DNA from: Arthrobacter sp. PGP41
GTDB lineage: Bacteria; Actinomycetota; Actinomycetes; Actinomycetales; Micrococcaceae
Reading direction: 5' to 3'
NCBI RefSeq assembly: GCF_002953935.1
Contig: NZ_CP026514.1
Location: 2,046,001 to 2,110,000, forward strand
DNA length: 64,000 nucleotides
This document shows, one piece after another, positions 1-7,972 of the stretch (within the stretch, counting starts at the first letter, position 1; the number at the start of each line of letters is the position of its first letter). The notes beneath the pieces were generated by a model. The model worked only from the letters and a program-made list of their open reading frames with translations. It was not told where the DNA came from and made no database searches. A program made the position numbers and the translations under genes.

Positions 1-1278
1 GAGGGGCTCCGGTTCCCATTTCCGGGCGCGGTAACCCACCCAGGGGAGCGTGGTCCGCTCCGTTTCCCGTTCGAAAGCCAACTCTGCAAGGGTCCTTCCG
101 CCGACGTATGCCGCTGTGACGCCATGTCCTGCGTAGCCGGTGGAAGATCCGATTCCCGGGGCCGGGTTCCAGTGCACGCCGCCGTTCCAGTCCCGTGTGA
201 CGCCCAGGACCCCCGACCATGCATGCTCCACTTCGAAATGGAGCCCGGGGAAGAAAGTGGCGAGCTTTTCTGATATCAGGTCAATAGTGGACTGGGCAGT
301 TGTACCGCGGCCCCCGGTTCCGGACGCATAGCGGTAGGGCCGGCCACGGCCGCCGATCGCGATCCGGCCGTCCGACGTGCGTTGGGCATAGATGAAGGTG
401 TGGGCGGAGTCACTCAGGCACTGCAGCCCGTTCCAGCCGATCTGCCGCCACGCCTCGGCGGACAGCGGCTTGGTCACGATCATCGAGGAGTTAACGGGAA
501 TCAGGGTCCGGCTGCCAAGCAGTTGGCCGGAGTAGCCTTCGGTGCAGATGAAGGTCTTCGCGGCGTTGACCTGGCCGTTGGCCAGGACGAGCGTTCCGGC
601 ATCCACACTGTCCACGCGGCTGCGTTCGTAGATGTCCACACCCATTGCCGTGAGCCTGGCAGCGAGACCATAAACAAGTTTCGCCGGCTGGAGCCGTGCG
701 CAATGCTTGTACAAGAGTCCGCCGTGGACGGTGGAAATATTCATCCTGGCCTGGAACTCGTTCCGGTCGAGGAACTGGACCTCGTCTTCCGCCAGGCCAT
801 ACTTCAGGTCAGTGTCGCGGCGGCTGCCCAGCCGGCTTAGCCCTGCTTTGGTGTGTGCAGCCACAAGCGCGCCGCCCTTGTGCTGGTCGGCGTCAATGCC
901 CTCGGCCTTGAGTATTTCCAGGACAGAATCGACGCCGGTGATGAACTCCTGCTGCAGCGCCCTGCTGGCATCCATCCCGCCTCCGGAAGCACGGGCAAAG
1001 GTGGCACGGTTTCCGGGAATCATTGCCGACAGCCAGCCGCCGTTCCGCCCGGACGCGCCGTAGCCCACCTGTTCTGCCTCGAAGACTGCGACGGAGAGGG
1101 ACGGCTCGAGCTTTTTGGCGAAATACGCTGCCCACAGGCCCGTGTATCCACCGCCGACGATGGCCAGGTCTACCGTGAGCTGGCCTGTAAACCGCGGGTA
1201 CGTTGGCTTTTTATCCGCGAGTCCGGCCATCCAAAAGCCGAGTTCACCGTTTTTTGGTGTTGCCGCCAGGGTTTGCAT
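1..1278 (-). CDS. FAD-dependent oxidoreductase, DAO family (partial, C-terminus beyond window)
   Basis: The frame is open from an ATG at 1278 to the window edge, giving 426 codons with the C-terminus missing. The N-terminus carries a Rossmann dinucleotide fold (DLAIVGGGYTGLWAA, residues about 29-43) followed by GYGASGRNGGW, the flavin-proximal motif of DAO-family amine oxidases such as gamma-glutamylputrescine oxidase. Such enzymes oxidise a secondary or primary amine to an imine with FAD and oxygen. It lies 13 bp after the SDR gene, so it is probably the last visible gene of the operon starting at 4374. The substrate is unknown. Two more DAO enzymes lie at 11516-12649 and 16402-17679. Confidence 0.85.
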   Translation of the reverse strand, partial: MQTLAATPKNGELGFWMAGLADKKPTYPRFTGQLTVDLAIVGGGYTGLWAAYFAKKLEPSLSVAVFEAEQVGYGASGRNGGWLSAMIPGNRATFARASGGGMDASRALQQEFITGVDSVLEILKAEGIDADQHKGGALVAAHTKAGLSRLGSRRDTDLKYGLAEDEVQFLDRNEFQARMNISTVHGGLLYKHCARLQPAKLVYGLAARLTAMGVDIYERSRVDSVDAGTLVLANGQVNAAKTFICTEGYSGQLLGSRTLIPVNSSMIVTKPLSAEAWRQIGWNGLQCLSDSAHTFIYAQRTSDGRIAIGGRGRPYRYASGTGGRGTTAQSTIDLISEKLATFFPGLHFEVEHAWSGVLGVTRDWNGGVHWNPAPGIGSSTGYAGHGVTAAYVGGRTLAELAFERETERTTLPWVGYRARKWEPEPL

Positions 1279-1291
1279 TGTTTGTCCCTCT

Positions 1292-2026
1292 CTAAAAGGC
1301 GGTGTATCCGCCGTCGACGGGAAGCGTTGCTCCGGTGATGTAGGAAGATTCCTTCGATGCGAGGAAGAGAACGGCGTCGGCGATCTCTTCGGGGGCGGCG
1401 AGACGTTTGAGCGGGATTTGGTCCTCCCGCTCGCGGCGGTAGGCCTCGGGGTCTGGCCTGCGCTGAAATGATGCCTCGATGACGGGGGTCACGGTAAGGC
1501 CCGGCGCGACGACGTTGACCCGGATATTGCGTTCGGCCCACTCGATCGCGGCGCCCTTGGCAAGCATGATGACGCCTCCCTTTGCGGCGGAGTACAGGAC
1601 TTCATCGGGTTTGCCAACCATGCCCAGCCGGGAACTGACCAGGACGAACGAGCCCCCGGACGCAGGCATAAGCTGAGCGAAGTGCTTCATCACCAGGAAG
1701 GTGCTGAGCAGGTTGCTGTGGAGCACATTTCTTGCATCCTCATACGCCATCTCGGTGAGGGGGCCGCTGACCTGCAGGCCGTGGTTGAGGACAACGACGT
1801 CGACCGTGCCGAAGGATTCGGCGGCCTGACGGGCGAGGTTCTCCACAAACGCCTCGTCGTTGAGGTCCCCGGCGACGTATTTATCGTCAGGGCCGGCGCT
1901 GTTGAGTTGCCCCCTGCGGCCGGTGAGCAGCAACCGCGCACCTTCCCGCCGGAAGTGGGAGGCTATTGCCTCCCCGATTCCGCTGCTGGCACCGGTTACC
2001 AGGGCGGTGGTCTTATCAAGTCTCAT
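1292..2026 (-). CDS. SDR family NAD(P)-dependent oxidoreductase
   Basis: This is a classical short-chain dehydrogenase of 244 residues. The cofactor motif TGASSGIG is at residues 11-18, NHG is at 81-83 in place of the usual NAG, and the catalytic residues are S131 or S132, Y145 and K149 (YSAAK). The C-terminal segment with ITGATLPVDGG is typical of the family. The ATG at 2026 is preferred over the GTG at 2035 because GGAG lies 8 nt before it. The gene sits between the PLP enzyme and the DAO oxidoreductase in one operon, so it probably reduces or oxidises a hydroxy or keto intermediate of the same pathway. The substrate cannot be read from the sequence. Confidence 0.9.
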   Translation of the reverse strand: MRLDKTTALVTGASSGIGEAIASHFRREGARLLLTGRRGQLNSAGPDDKYVAGDLNDEAFVENLARQAAESFGTVDVVVLNHGLQVSGPLTEMAYEDARNVLHSNLLSTFLVMKHFAQLMPASGGSFVLVSSRLGMVGKPDEVLYSAAKGGVIMLAKGAAIEWAERNIRVNVVAPGLTVTPVIEASFQRRPDPEAYRREREDQIPLKRLAAPEEIADAVLFLASKESSYITGATLPVDGGYTAF

Positions 2027-2083
2027 GTCGGACACTCCATCGTGAATAGATTGTGGTGGTGCGGCGGAATTGCCATGGGGCGG

Positions 2084-3190
2084 TCAGTTGAGGAACCCGC
2101 GGGCATCCACTGCCCAACGTTCCAGTGACGCCCCCGTACTGTCGGTTACGGTGTATTCCTCAAAATTGACCACCACCGGGCACACATGGTTGGGGATGAC
2201 GGGCAGCACGGTCCCGACGGCGGGGCGGAATCCGCCGGCTGGCACGGGGAGGAACCCGTGGTACTCGTTGAGCTTGGACAGGGTTGTCGTGGTGCCGGCG
2301 ATTCGGCCGTAGCCGATCCCGGGGTTGCCTTCCCGGCCCAGGGCTTTGGTGCCAATGTCGAGGATGACCTGGCCTGGAACCCAATCGCTGACCACCGTGC
2401 CGGCGACGAACAACGCGATCTGATCCTCCGTGCAGGCCCCCAGCCTGGCGTTGTTCAAATCGTTGAACACGTACTCGCCGGGTCGGATTTCGGTAATTAT
2501 GCTGCTGGTGGCGAATTCGACGGTAGGTGTGGAACCGGCGCTGACCACCTCCGGGGTGATCCCGAATGCGCTGAGGCTGCGCACCGCAGTGGTGAGTGCG
2601 GCTTCCTGGTCCTCCGCGGCACGTTTGCGGGCTTCCGGACTGGCGCTGCCATGGCCCGGATAGGTGAAGACACCCGCCGGAACCAGGCCGCGCTTTCGGG
2701 CAGCGAGGGCGAGGTCGCCAGCAACCGCCGGTGGTGCCCCGGAACGCCGCGCACCGCAGTCGACCTCTATCACAACCTGCAGCCGCTCCGGTTCTGCGCC
2801 CATCGCGTCGGCGAGGGCGTTGATCGCGGCGACGTTGTCGACGCCCACCCGCAGCCGGGTGGTTTCGGCCAGCCTGCGGATCCGCGGCATTTTTGTTCCG
2901 GCGGCCCAGACCGGGTAGGCGATGAAGATGTCGTCGAAGCCTGCCGCGGCGAAAACTTCGGCCTCACCGACATTGCCTGCGGTGATTCCGACTGCTCCCG
3001 CGTTGACCTGGCGGCGCCCGATTTCCACGCATTTGTGGGTCTTGACGTGTGGCCTGACGGCCAGGTTCTGCTGGGTCGCGAAGCGCTGCATGCGGTCGAT
3101 GTTGTCCTGCATCACATCGGCCAGCACGATCGGTGCTGGGGTATCAGTACGTCCGGCCAAGGCGTCGAGTGCTCGTTCAATGCGGTTCAC
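2084..3190 (-). CDS. PLP enzyme of the D-serine dehydratase / D-threonine aldolase family
   Basis: The 368-residue protein has the alanine-racemase-type PLP barrel and the C-terminal domain of the DSD1/D-threonine aldolase family. K50 in RPHVKTHK is the expected Schiff-base lysine. Near the C-terminus PNHVC provides H335 and C337. An His-x-Cys pair is the zinc site of eukaryotic-type D-serine dehydratases, whereas D-threonine aldolases have His-x-Asp, so a dehydratase acting on a D-3-hydroxy-amino acid is more likely. The start is GTG at 3190 with AAGGAG upstream. An upstream extension of the frame overlaps RidA and lacks similarity. The RidA neighbour fits an enzyme that releases an enamine. 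Confidence 0.85.
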   Translation of the reverse strand: MNRIERALDALAGRTDTPAPIVLADVMQDNIDRMQRFATQQNLAVRPHVKTHKCVEIGRRQVNAGAVGITAGNVGEAEVFAAAGFDDIFIAYPVWAAGTKMPRIRRLAETTRLRVGVDNVAAINALADAMGAEPERLQVVIEVDCGARRSGAPPAVAGDLALAARKRGLVPAGVFTYPGHGSASPEARKRAAEDQEAALTTAVRSLSAFGITPEVVSAGSTPTVEFATSSIITEIRPGEYVFNDLNNARLGACTEDQIALFVAGTVVSDWVPGQVILDIGTKALGREGNPGIGYGRIAGTTTTLSKLNEYHGFLPVPAGGFRPAVGTVLPVIPNHVCPVVVNFEEYTVTDSTGASLERWAVDARGFLN

Positions 3191-3200
3191 GGTGTGCTCC

Positions 3201-3671
3201 TTAGAGGGCCGCGCAGACCATCTGAATTTCCACGGGGGTGTTGAGCGGCAACCCGGCCACACCGACCGCGGTGCGGGCGTGCCGCCCGTTCTCACCCAAC
3301 ACTTCGATGAGCAACTCACTGGCAGCGTTGGCTACCTGTGACTGCAAGCCGAAGTCCGGTGTACTGGCCACGAAGACCAGCATCTGCACGATCCGGACCC
3401 GGTCCAGATCTCCCACCGCCTGGACAGCAGCTGCAAGGCAGTTCAGCGCAGCGTGGCGCGCGAGTTCCTTTGCCCTCGCCAGATCCACATCCCGTCCGAC
3501 AACCCCCTGCCCCAGTAGCTCACCGTCCTGGAAAGGCAACTGGCCCGAGATATGGATGCTCGAGCCCACCGCCCGGTGGTCCACGTAGTACGCGTTACTG
3601 GCGAGGACCGGCAGTTCGAGGTTCAAGGCCCGGAGCCGGTCTAAAGCCGGGCCGGTCTTGGCCGCACTCAT
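3201..3671 (-). CDS. RidA/YjgF family protein
   Basis: The protein has 156 residues. Features of the RidA (YjgF/YER057c/UK114) family include an N-terminal SGQLPFQDG stretch and a central segment rich in small hydrophobics (NCLAAAVQAVGDLDRVRIVQ). The C-terminus reads HARTAVGVAGLPLNTPVEIQ, with the substrate-binding arginine in R-T-A-V-G. RidA proteins hydrolyse reactive enamines and imines made by PLP enzymes. Its place directly before a dehydratase-like PLP enzyme, with an 10-bp gap, supports the dehydratase reading of that gene. It is slightly longer than the usual 125-130 residues at the N-terminus. The ATG at 3671 was chosen because the sequence further upstream belongs to the HAD gene. 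Confidence 0.88.
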   Translation of the reverse strand: MSAAKTGPALDRLRALNLELPVLASNAYYVDHRAVGSSIHISGQLPFQDGELLGQGVVGRDVDLARAKELARHAALNCLAAAVQAVGDLDRVRIVQMLVFVASTPDFGLQSQVANAASELLIEVLGENGRHARTAVGVAGLPLNTPVEIQMVCAAL

Positions 3672-3684
3672 TTCAGGATCCCGG

Positions 3685-4374
3685 TCAGGAGGCGGCGGGC
3701 CGAGGCAGGCCGAAGAGGACCGGGAGTTCGGCGATGTCGGTGATCCGCTCGTAGCCGAGCCAGTGCTCATCGTGCTCGAAGCCGCGGTCCACGTAGACCT
3801 TGTTCTTGATGCCCATGATGGCTGCAGGCCGGTGGTCGTACATCGGACTTGCGGAGACATGAACGATCTCATCCGGTGTCACGCCAAGCTTGTCGAACAT
3901 GTACTCAAACGCACCAAGACGCGGCTTGTAGACACCCATTTCTTCTGCACTGATCACTACATCGAAGGGGGCCCTCAGGCTCGCTGCAAGGCGTGCAGCA
4001 TCCGCGGTGTCGCTGTTCGTGATGATGACCAGCGGGACTTCTTCAGCCAGGCGGTTCAGTGCCTCGGTGACACCCGGGTACGGGCCCCACGTGGGGACCA
4101 TCTCGTAGACAGCCTGGGCATCGGCCTCACGGTACTCAATGCCCAGCCTGCGCGAGGCGCGTTCCATGGAGTTGGCGACGATCTGGCGGAACGGCTTGTA
4201 GTCGCCCATGCACTCGTCGATCCGGTACGACTTGCAAGCCTGCAGGTAGTCCTCGGCAATCCCGGCCGGGAGCCGATCGCCCAATACCTCACGCAGTGCG
4301 TCACTGATAGCGAACTTGATCAGCGTTCCGTTCATGTCGAAAGTGACGAATTTCGGCTTTGTTGTGAATACCAC
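3685..4374 (-). CDS. HAD-superfamily hydrolase, haloacid-dehalogenase-type (type II)
   Basis: The protein has 229 residues. Motif I is FDMNGT with nucleophile D13 and N15 in the position that is Asp in phosphatases and aromatic in L-2-haloacid dehalogenases. ITNSD forms motif II and YKPRLGAFEY supplies the motif III lysine. In place of the dehalogenase SSNAWD segment it has HVSASPMYD. The cap contains GDYKPFRQIVANS, shared almost exactly with the second HAD of this window (15701-16375). The start is GTG at 4374 with AGGAGG 5 nt upstream. It is the first gene of a five-gene minus operon downstream of a cluster of palindromic operators. The substrate is unknown, and true dehalogenation is doubtful. 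Confidence 0.85.
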   Translation of the reverse strand: MVFTTKPKFVTFDMNGTLIKFAISDALREVLGDRLPAGIAEDYLQACKSYRIDECMGDYKPFRQIVANSMERASRRLGIEYREADAQAVYEMVPTWGPYPGVTEALNRLAEEVPLVIITNSDTADAARLAASLRAPFDVVISAEEMGVYKPRLGAFEYMFDKLGVTPDEIVHVSASPMYDHRPAAIMGIKNKVYVDRGFEHDEHWLGYERITDIAELPVLFGLPRPAAS

Positions 4375-4411
4375 GGAATCCTCCTGTGAACTGGTGATTG
4401 GCCAACCGTCG

Positions 4412-4525
4412 ATTGTCGACGATTCTTGTTGTCGATTGTCGACGATACGCCGGCAGATGTGAGATTGTCAACGATTGCGAGCGGGCAAATTCTTCACGTT
4501 TCCCCTATCGTAGATTGTTGACAAT
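4412..4525. promoter_or_regulatory. Four-site operator cluster (ATTGTYRACRAT palindrome)
   Basis: Four 12-bp palindromes lie in the divergent region: ATTGTCGACGAT at 4412-4423 and again at 4435-4446, ATTGTCAACGAT at 4464-4475 and ATTGTTGACAAT at 4514-4525. The same element recurs before other units of the island. A TTGT-NN-ACAA core is typical for FadR/FCD-type GntR repressors, and such a gene lies at 7973-8665. The assignment to that regulator is inferred. Confidence 0.75.
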
Positions 4526-4546
4526 TGCTAAACTATTTCCTGTTAG
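4518..4546 (+). promoter_or_regulatory. Putative promoter for the small CPKTGWW protein
   Basis: TTGACA at 4518-4523 is separated by 17 bp from TGTTAG at 4541-4546. The -35 box lies inside the fourth operator, which would let a bound repressor block transcription. The -10 match is weak (3 of 6). Confidence 0.45.
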
Positions 4547-4591
4547 TAAGTGTGTCCGTCCTGTGTGCCGGACTTCCCCAAGGAGCAACGA

Positions 4592-4828
4592 GTGAAGAAA
4601 CGCCGCGCCGATTCTCCTGCTTTTGAGCTCGATGAAACGTCCCGCACCGGTCATCATTGCCCCAAGACCGGCTGGTGGTCGGCTGCGGGTGATCCGGCAG
4701 CGGCACGCTTCATCACTAAGGGGGAGGTCATGCCTGCTTCATGCGGTGAACCAGTGCTGTGGTTGTTGGGAAAGGCTGCCGGCAGCAGAAGCCTCCGGCC
4801 TGCGGCTGTGCTCGCTTCCACCCGGTAG
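4592..4828 (+). CDS. Small protein with GxxCPxTGWW motif
   Basis: A 78-residue frame begins with GTG at 4592, with AAGGAG 6 nt upstream. It contains TGHHCPKTGWWSAAGD, then RFITKGEVMPASCGEPVLWLL. I recognise this pattern (CPxTGxW, then a glycine, MPxxxG and a tryptophan) from short uncharacterised proteins in proteobacteria and actinobacteria, but no function is known to me. The tail after LWLLGKA is basic and low in complexity. It faces the promoter and operators shared with the HAD operon, so it should belong to the same regulon. It ends 16 bp from the convergent debranching-enzyme gene. Confidence 0.65.
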   Translation: MKKRRADSPAFELDETSRTGHHCPKTGWWSAAGDPAAARFITKGEVMPASCGEPVLWLLGKAAGSRSLRPAAVLASTR

Positions 4829-4844
4829 GCGGTGCCGAGGGCCC

Positions 4845-6998
4845 TTACCCTTCCTTGCGCAGCTTGGCTTCAGCCACAAGTTCGGTCAGCCATGGCCGGT
4901 GGCCCCGATGGAACACCATCCCCTCGGGGAGTCCGCGCACGGTGGGCGCTGAATTGGCAATCTCGATGGTGACCCGTCCTCCTGCCATGGGCGCGTTGCT
5001 GATGTGCAAGTCACCGTATGACGCCGGCAGGTGGGGGTCCATCCAGAACCCGCCCCGGGAAACGTGGGCGTCGTATCTCATCAGGCTCGTCACCAGCTGG
5101 ATTGGTGACGTCGCCGCCCACGCCTGCGGCGAGCACGCGGTCGGATAGGGCACGGGCTCGCCATACTGCTCCCTGCTGAATCCGCAGAACAACTCAGGCA
5201 AGCGGCCTTCGGAGTATTCCGCTGCGTCGAACAGGGCGGTTGAGATGCGCTGCGCCTCTTCAATGAAGCCGTAGCGCATCAGGCCTGCCGCGATCACGGC
5301 ATTGTCGTGCGGCCAGACGGATCCGTTGTGGTAGCTGGCGGGATTGTAGGCGCCCATGTCAGTGGCGAGGGTCCGGACGCCCCAGCCGCTGAACATTTCC
5401 GGTGACATCAGCCGTTCAGCAACCAGGGGAGCCTTGTCTTCATCAACGAGTCCCACCCAAAGGCAATGGCCCATGTTGGAAGCGCACGCGTCCACCTGCC
5501 GCTTCTTGCCGTCCAGCGCGATGGCATAGTAGCCGCGGTCAGGCATCCAGAACTCTTCGTTGAACCGCGCTTTCAGTTCGGCGGCGCGCTCCGCGAGTTC
5601 GGCTGCCAGGGGCGTGTCGCCCATGTCGTAGGCAATCCAGGCGCGGGCCATATACGCGTCGTAGACGTACGCCTGCACCTCGCAGAGGGCGATGGGTGGC
5701 TCCGCGAGCGTTCCGTCGGCAAAGTTGATGCCGTCCCAGGAATCCTTCCAGCCCTGGTTGATGAGTCCTTGGTCATTGAGGCGCTGGTACTCCACGAAGC
5801 CGTCGCCATCCTTGTCGCCGTAGTCCCGTATCCAGTCCAGGGCCCGGTCGGCGTGTGGAAGCAGCGCCGCGATGGTGTCCCGGGCGAACCCCCAGCGGCT
5901 TACGGACCCCAGGATCACCACGAACAGGGGTGTGGCGTCGATGCTGCCGTAGTAGATGGATTTGCCTCCCAGTGCCAGGGAGCTGGAGACGTCGAGCCTC
6001 ACCTCGTGCAGGATCTTCCCGGGTTCCTCCTCACTCACCGGATCCACCATCGCGCCTTGCCGGTCAGCCAGCGTTTGCAGGGTGCCCAGGGCCAAGGACG
6101 GATCGACGGGCATGGCCATCTCCGAGGCCCACAGTGAATCCCGTCCAAACAGTGTCATGAACCACGGGGCCCCGGCTGCCACCACAATCCTTTCCGGGTG
6201 GTTCGGGTCTTCAATGCGGAGGGCACCAAGATCGTCGTAACTGCGGCGAAGGGTCCTTTCGATGGACCTGTTGCCCATGTGCAGCTTGGGAATCTTGGCC
6301 ACCCACTCCTGCCGGCGGCGGTCGCTGCTCGAAAGTTCGCCTTCGGCCGGTCGCACAATGGGCGCCGTGGGGGCCTCGGAGCCCGGGGCCACTTTGAGGA
6401 CGGTGTTCCACTGGCCGCGCGGCGGCACGGCGATGCGGAAAATGAGGTCCTCACCCTTTGCGTTCCAGAGGGTATCGGAAGTGACGACGACGGACTTCCG
6501 GACCTCGTGCCAGCGGCCGCTGATGCTCAGGGTCTTTCCGTCGTACTGGCGGGACTCTTCCCACTTGCGCGGGGGCCGGGCTTCCTTAACCTCAAAGACG
6601 TCGGCGAAATCCGAGCCGACCGTAACCGAGATCATGCATTCCAGTGGTTTCGTGGAGTGGTTATGCACGGTGATGTGTTCAACGATGCCGATGCCGAGTT
6701 CGCGCATACGCTCCACGATCAGTGGGCTGTCGGCATAACCGTCCGATCTCGCAGCCCTGCCCGCGAATACCGCCCGGTATGGCTCCTTAGTCTGGGCTGC
6801 CAGCGGCTCCAGGGCCTGCCCGTTGATAGCCAGGTTCCACCTGGACAGGATGCGGGTGTCCTGGAAGAAGAGTCCGTGCGGATGTTCCGGATGGATGTCA
6901 CCGTTCGGCAGGGAGATGCAGAAGGAGGTGCCTTCCACCAGGGTGACTGTGCCGGCGCCAAGTGGGCCCGCCGCCGTGTCCGCATTCCATCCAGCCAT
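4845..6998 (-). CDS. Glycogen-debranching-type amylo-alpha-1,6-glucosidase family protein
   Basis: The protein has 717 residues. An N-terminal beta-sandwich domain (about residues 10-200, GDE N-terminal bis type) contains GDIHPEHPHGLFFQDTR. A (alpha/alpha)6 glucosidase-type domain follows, with APWFMTLFGRDSLWASEM, GDKDGDGFVEYQ, NQGWKDSWDGI and NGSVWPHDNAVIAAGL, all characteristic of the family. Members hydrolyse alpha-glucosidic linkages, and many actinobacterial ones are linked to sucrose, trehalose or compatible-solute genes. No signal peptide is visible, so it is probably cytoplasmic. Its presence in an amine-catabolic regulon is unexpected. A short decayed copy of the same family lies at 22890-23030. 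Confidence 0.9.
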   Translation of the reverse strand: MAGWNADTAAGPLGAGTVTLVEGTSFCISLPNGDIHPEHPHGLFFQDTRILSRWNLAINGQALEPLAAQTKEPYRAVFAGRAARSDGYADSPLIVERMRELGIGIVEHITVHNHSTKPLECMISVTVGSDFADVFEVKEARPPRKWEESRQYDGKTLSISGRWHEVRKSVVVTSDTLWNAKGEDLIFRIAVPPRGQWNTVLKVAPGSEAPTAPIVRPAEGELSSSDRRRQEWVAKIPKLHMGNRSIERTLRRSYDDLGALRIEDPNHPERIVVAAGAPWFMTLFGRDSLWASEMAMPVDPSLALGTLQTLADRQGAMVDPVSEEEPGKILHEVRLDVSSSLALGGKSIYYGSIDATPLFVVILGSVSRWGFARDTIAALLPHADRALDWIRDYGDKDGDGFVEYQRLNDQGLINQGWKDSWDGINFADGTLAEPPIALCEVQAYVYDAYMARAWIAYDMGDTPLAAELAERAAELKARFNEEFWMPDRGYYAIALDGKKRQVDACASNMGHCLWVGLVDEDKAPLVAERLMSPEMFSGWGVRTLATDMGAYNPASYHNGSVWPHDNAVIAAGLMRYGFIEEAQRISTALFDAAEYSEGRLPELFCGFSREQYGEPVPYPTACSPQAWAATSPIQLVTSLMRYDAHVSRGGFWMDPHLPASYGDLHISNAPMAGGRVTIEIANSAPTVRGLPEGMVFHRGHRPWLTELVAEAKLRKEG

Positions 6999-7070
6999 TG
7001 GTTGGCCCCCTTGGGAAACTGGGCTGGCGGGCAGCCGGTCCTGGTGTGGGGGCGCTGGCTGGCCGTCCTG

Positions 7071-7382
7071 CTAAGTGGTAAGCCTGAGGCTACTCTTGCC
7101 GCCCCTTGCAGGCCAGAGCCGCGTGCCGGCGTCGGACTGGATGCCCAGGGAGAGATCGTAGTCATCGTCGATGTGGAAGAGCCGCCGGTCCCCAATGCGG
7201 TCTATGACCCAGATTGTCCGCCCGTCGTCGGTCCGGTCGTCCACCCTGCCGCTGTAGTGCTCAAGTCCCTGCCGGCCCAGTGTCACCAGGTCCCCCGGCT
7301 CCAAGGATTTCCACGTGGATTCCCGGACGCCGCGGGCAACGCGGGAACCGGCAATGCTGGTGTTTGGCCGGTTGTCTTTCAT
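7071..7382 (-). CDS. Small hypothetical protein upstream of the debranching enzyme
   Basis: A 103-residue frame starts at ATG 7382, with AAGGAG 5 nt upstream. A longer frame to 7475 would run through the operator and is rejected. The protein is hydrophilic with SLEPGDLVTLGR, YSGRVDDRTDDGRTIWVID and FHIDDDYDLSL, a pattern that suggests a small beta-barrel, but I recognise no family. It lies 72 bp before the debranching enzyme on the same strand and is likely co-transcribed from the 7465-7476 operator region. Confidence 0.6.
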   Translation of the reverse strand: MKDNRPNTSIAGSRVARGVRESTWKSLEPGDLVTLGRQGLEHYSGRVDDRTDDGRTIWVIDRIGDRRLFHIDDDYDLSLGIQSDAGTRLWPARGGKSSLRLTT

Positions 7383-7464
7383 GTTTGCTCCTTGCTGATC
7401 GGCAGCCGGCACCAGTGGCAGCGGGCGGTCATGGAAGTAAATGTAAGCCACAAGTTTATCGTCG

Positions 7465-7476
7465 ATTGTTGACAAT
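7465..7476. promoter_or_regulatory. GntR-type operator between small gene and cupin
   Basis: ATTGTTGACAAT, identical to the fourth site of the 4.4-kb cluster, lies in the divergent region of the small minus gene and the cupin gene. TTGACA within it (7469-7474) can act as a -35 box toward the cupin, but no clear -10 is seen. Confidence 0.7.
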
Positions 7477-7549
7477 TGCTAGAGTGGTGGTGTGTCTTCC
7501 AACGACGGCGGGCACACAGTCGAGGGGCGTAGCCCCGGAAGGAGTTTCA

Positions 7550-7906
7550 ATGGTTAAGGCCACTGTCATGAGCAACGCGAACACTGAGTACCCGGGGGTG
7601 CACATCCCCAAAGAGACCTCCTCCACCCCCGGGCAGACGGAGGTGTCCCTCCGGCTTTGGGCCCGGGAAGGTTTGAAGACCGGAATCTGGGAGGTGACGC
7701 CGGGTACCTTCACGAGCACCAGGCCCGGATATGACGAGATCTGCCAGATCCTGAGTGGCACTGCGACCATCACCGAAGCGGACGGAGCCAGCTTCGACAT
7801 TGGTCCGGGATCCCTATTCGTCACCCCGGCAGGCTGGACGGGCACCTGGACCATCCACGAGACGCTCCGGAAGATGTGGGTAGTCACCGACGCTCCCAAG
7901 GGTTAG
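7550..7906 (+). CDS. Cupin domain protein (Cupin_3/DUF861 type)
   Basis: The protein has 118 residues, with start ATG 7550 and GGAAGGAG upstream. It is a single small beta-barrel: LKTGIWEVTPGTF, then YDEICQILSGTATITEADG and DIGPGSLFVTPAGWTGTWTIHE. This matches the Cupin_3 family, whose members include ureidoglycolate lyase-like and ethanolamine-utilisation-like proteins. The usual metal-binding histidines are mostly absent, so it may bind a small ligand or isomerise a sugar-like or keto compound without a metal. It is under the 7465 operator and ends in a strong hairpin shared with the GntR gene. Confidence 0.85.
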   Translation: MVKATVMSNANTEYPGVHIPKETSSTPGQTEVSLRLWAREGLKTGIWEVTPGTFTSTRPGYDEICQILSGTATITEADGASFDIGPGSLFVTPAGWTGTWTIHETLRKMWVVTDAPKG

Positions 7907-7915
7907 CGCATAAAC

Positions 7916-7947
7916 GAAGGGCCCGGTTCGCGTGAACCGGGCCCTTC
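7916..7947. terminator. Bidirectional hairpin terminator
   Basis: A perfect 14-bp stem (7916-7929 with 7934-7947) closes a GCGT loop between the convergent cupin and GntR genes. The stem is GC-rich, flanked by A-rich sequence on the left, and fits a terminator for both genes. Confidence 0.9.
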
Positions 7948-7972
7948 CCTGGTGCAGTACCAGGATGTCCTT

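Noticed and set aside
2186..3244. A long plus-strand open frame of 352 codons
   Set aside because: It is antisense to the PLP enzyme, glycine-rich in the way of GC-driven shadows, and has no motif or ribosome binding site.
3685..4374. Reading this HAD as phosphonoacetaldehyde hydrolase
   Set aside because: The catalytic cap lysine context of that enzyme is not present, and motif I is of the dehalogenase-like type.
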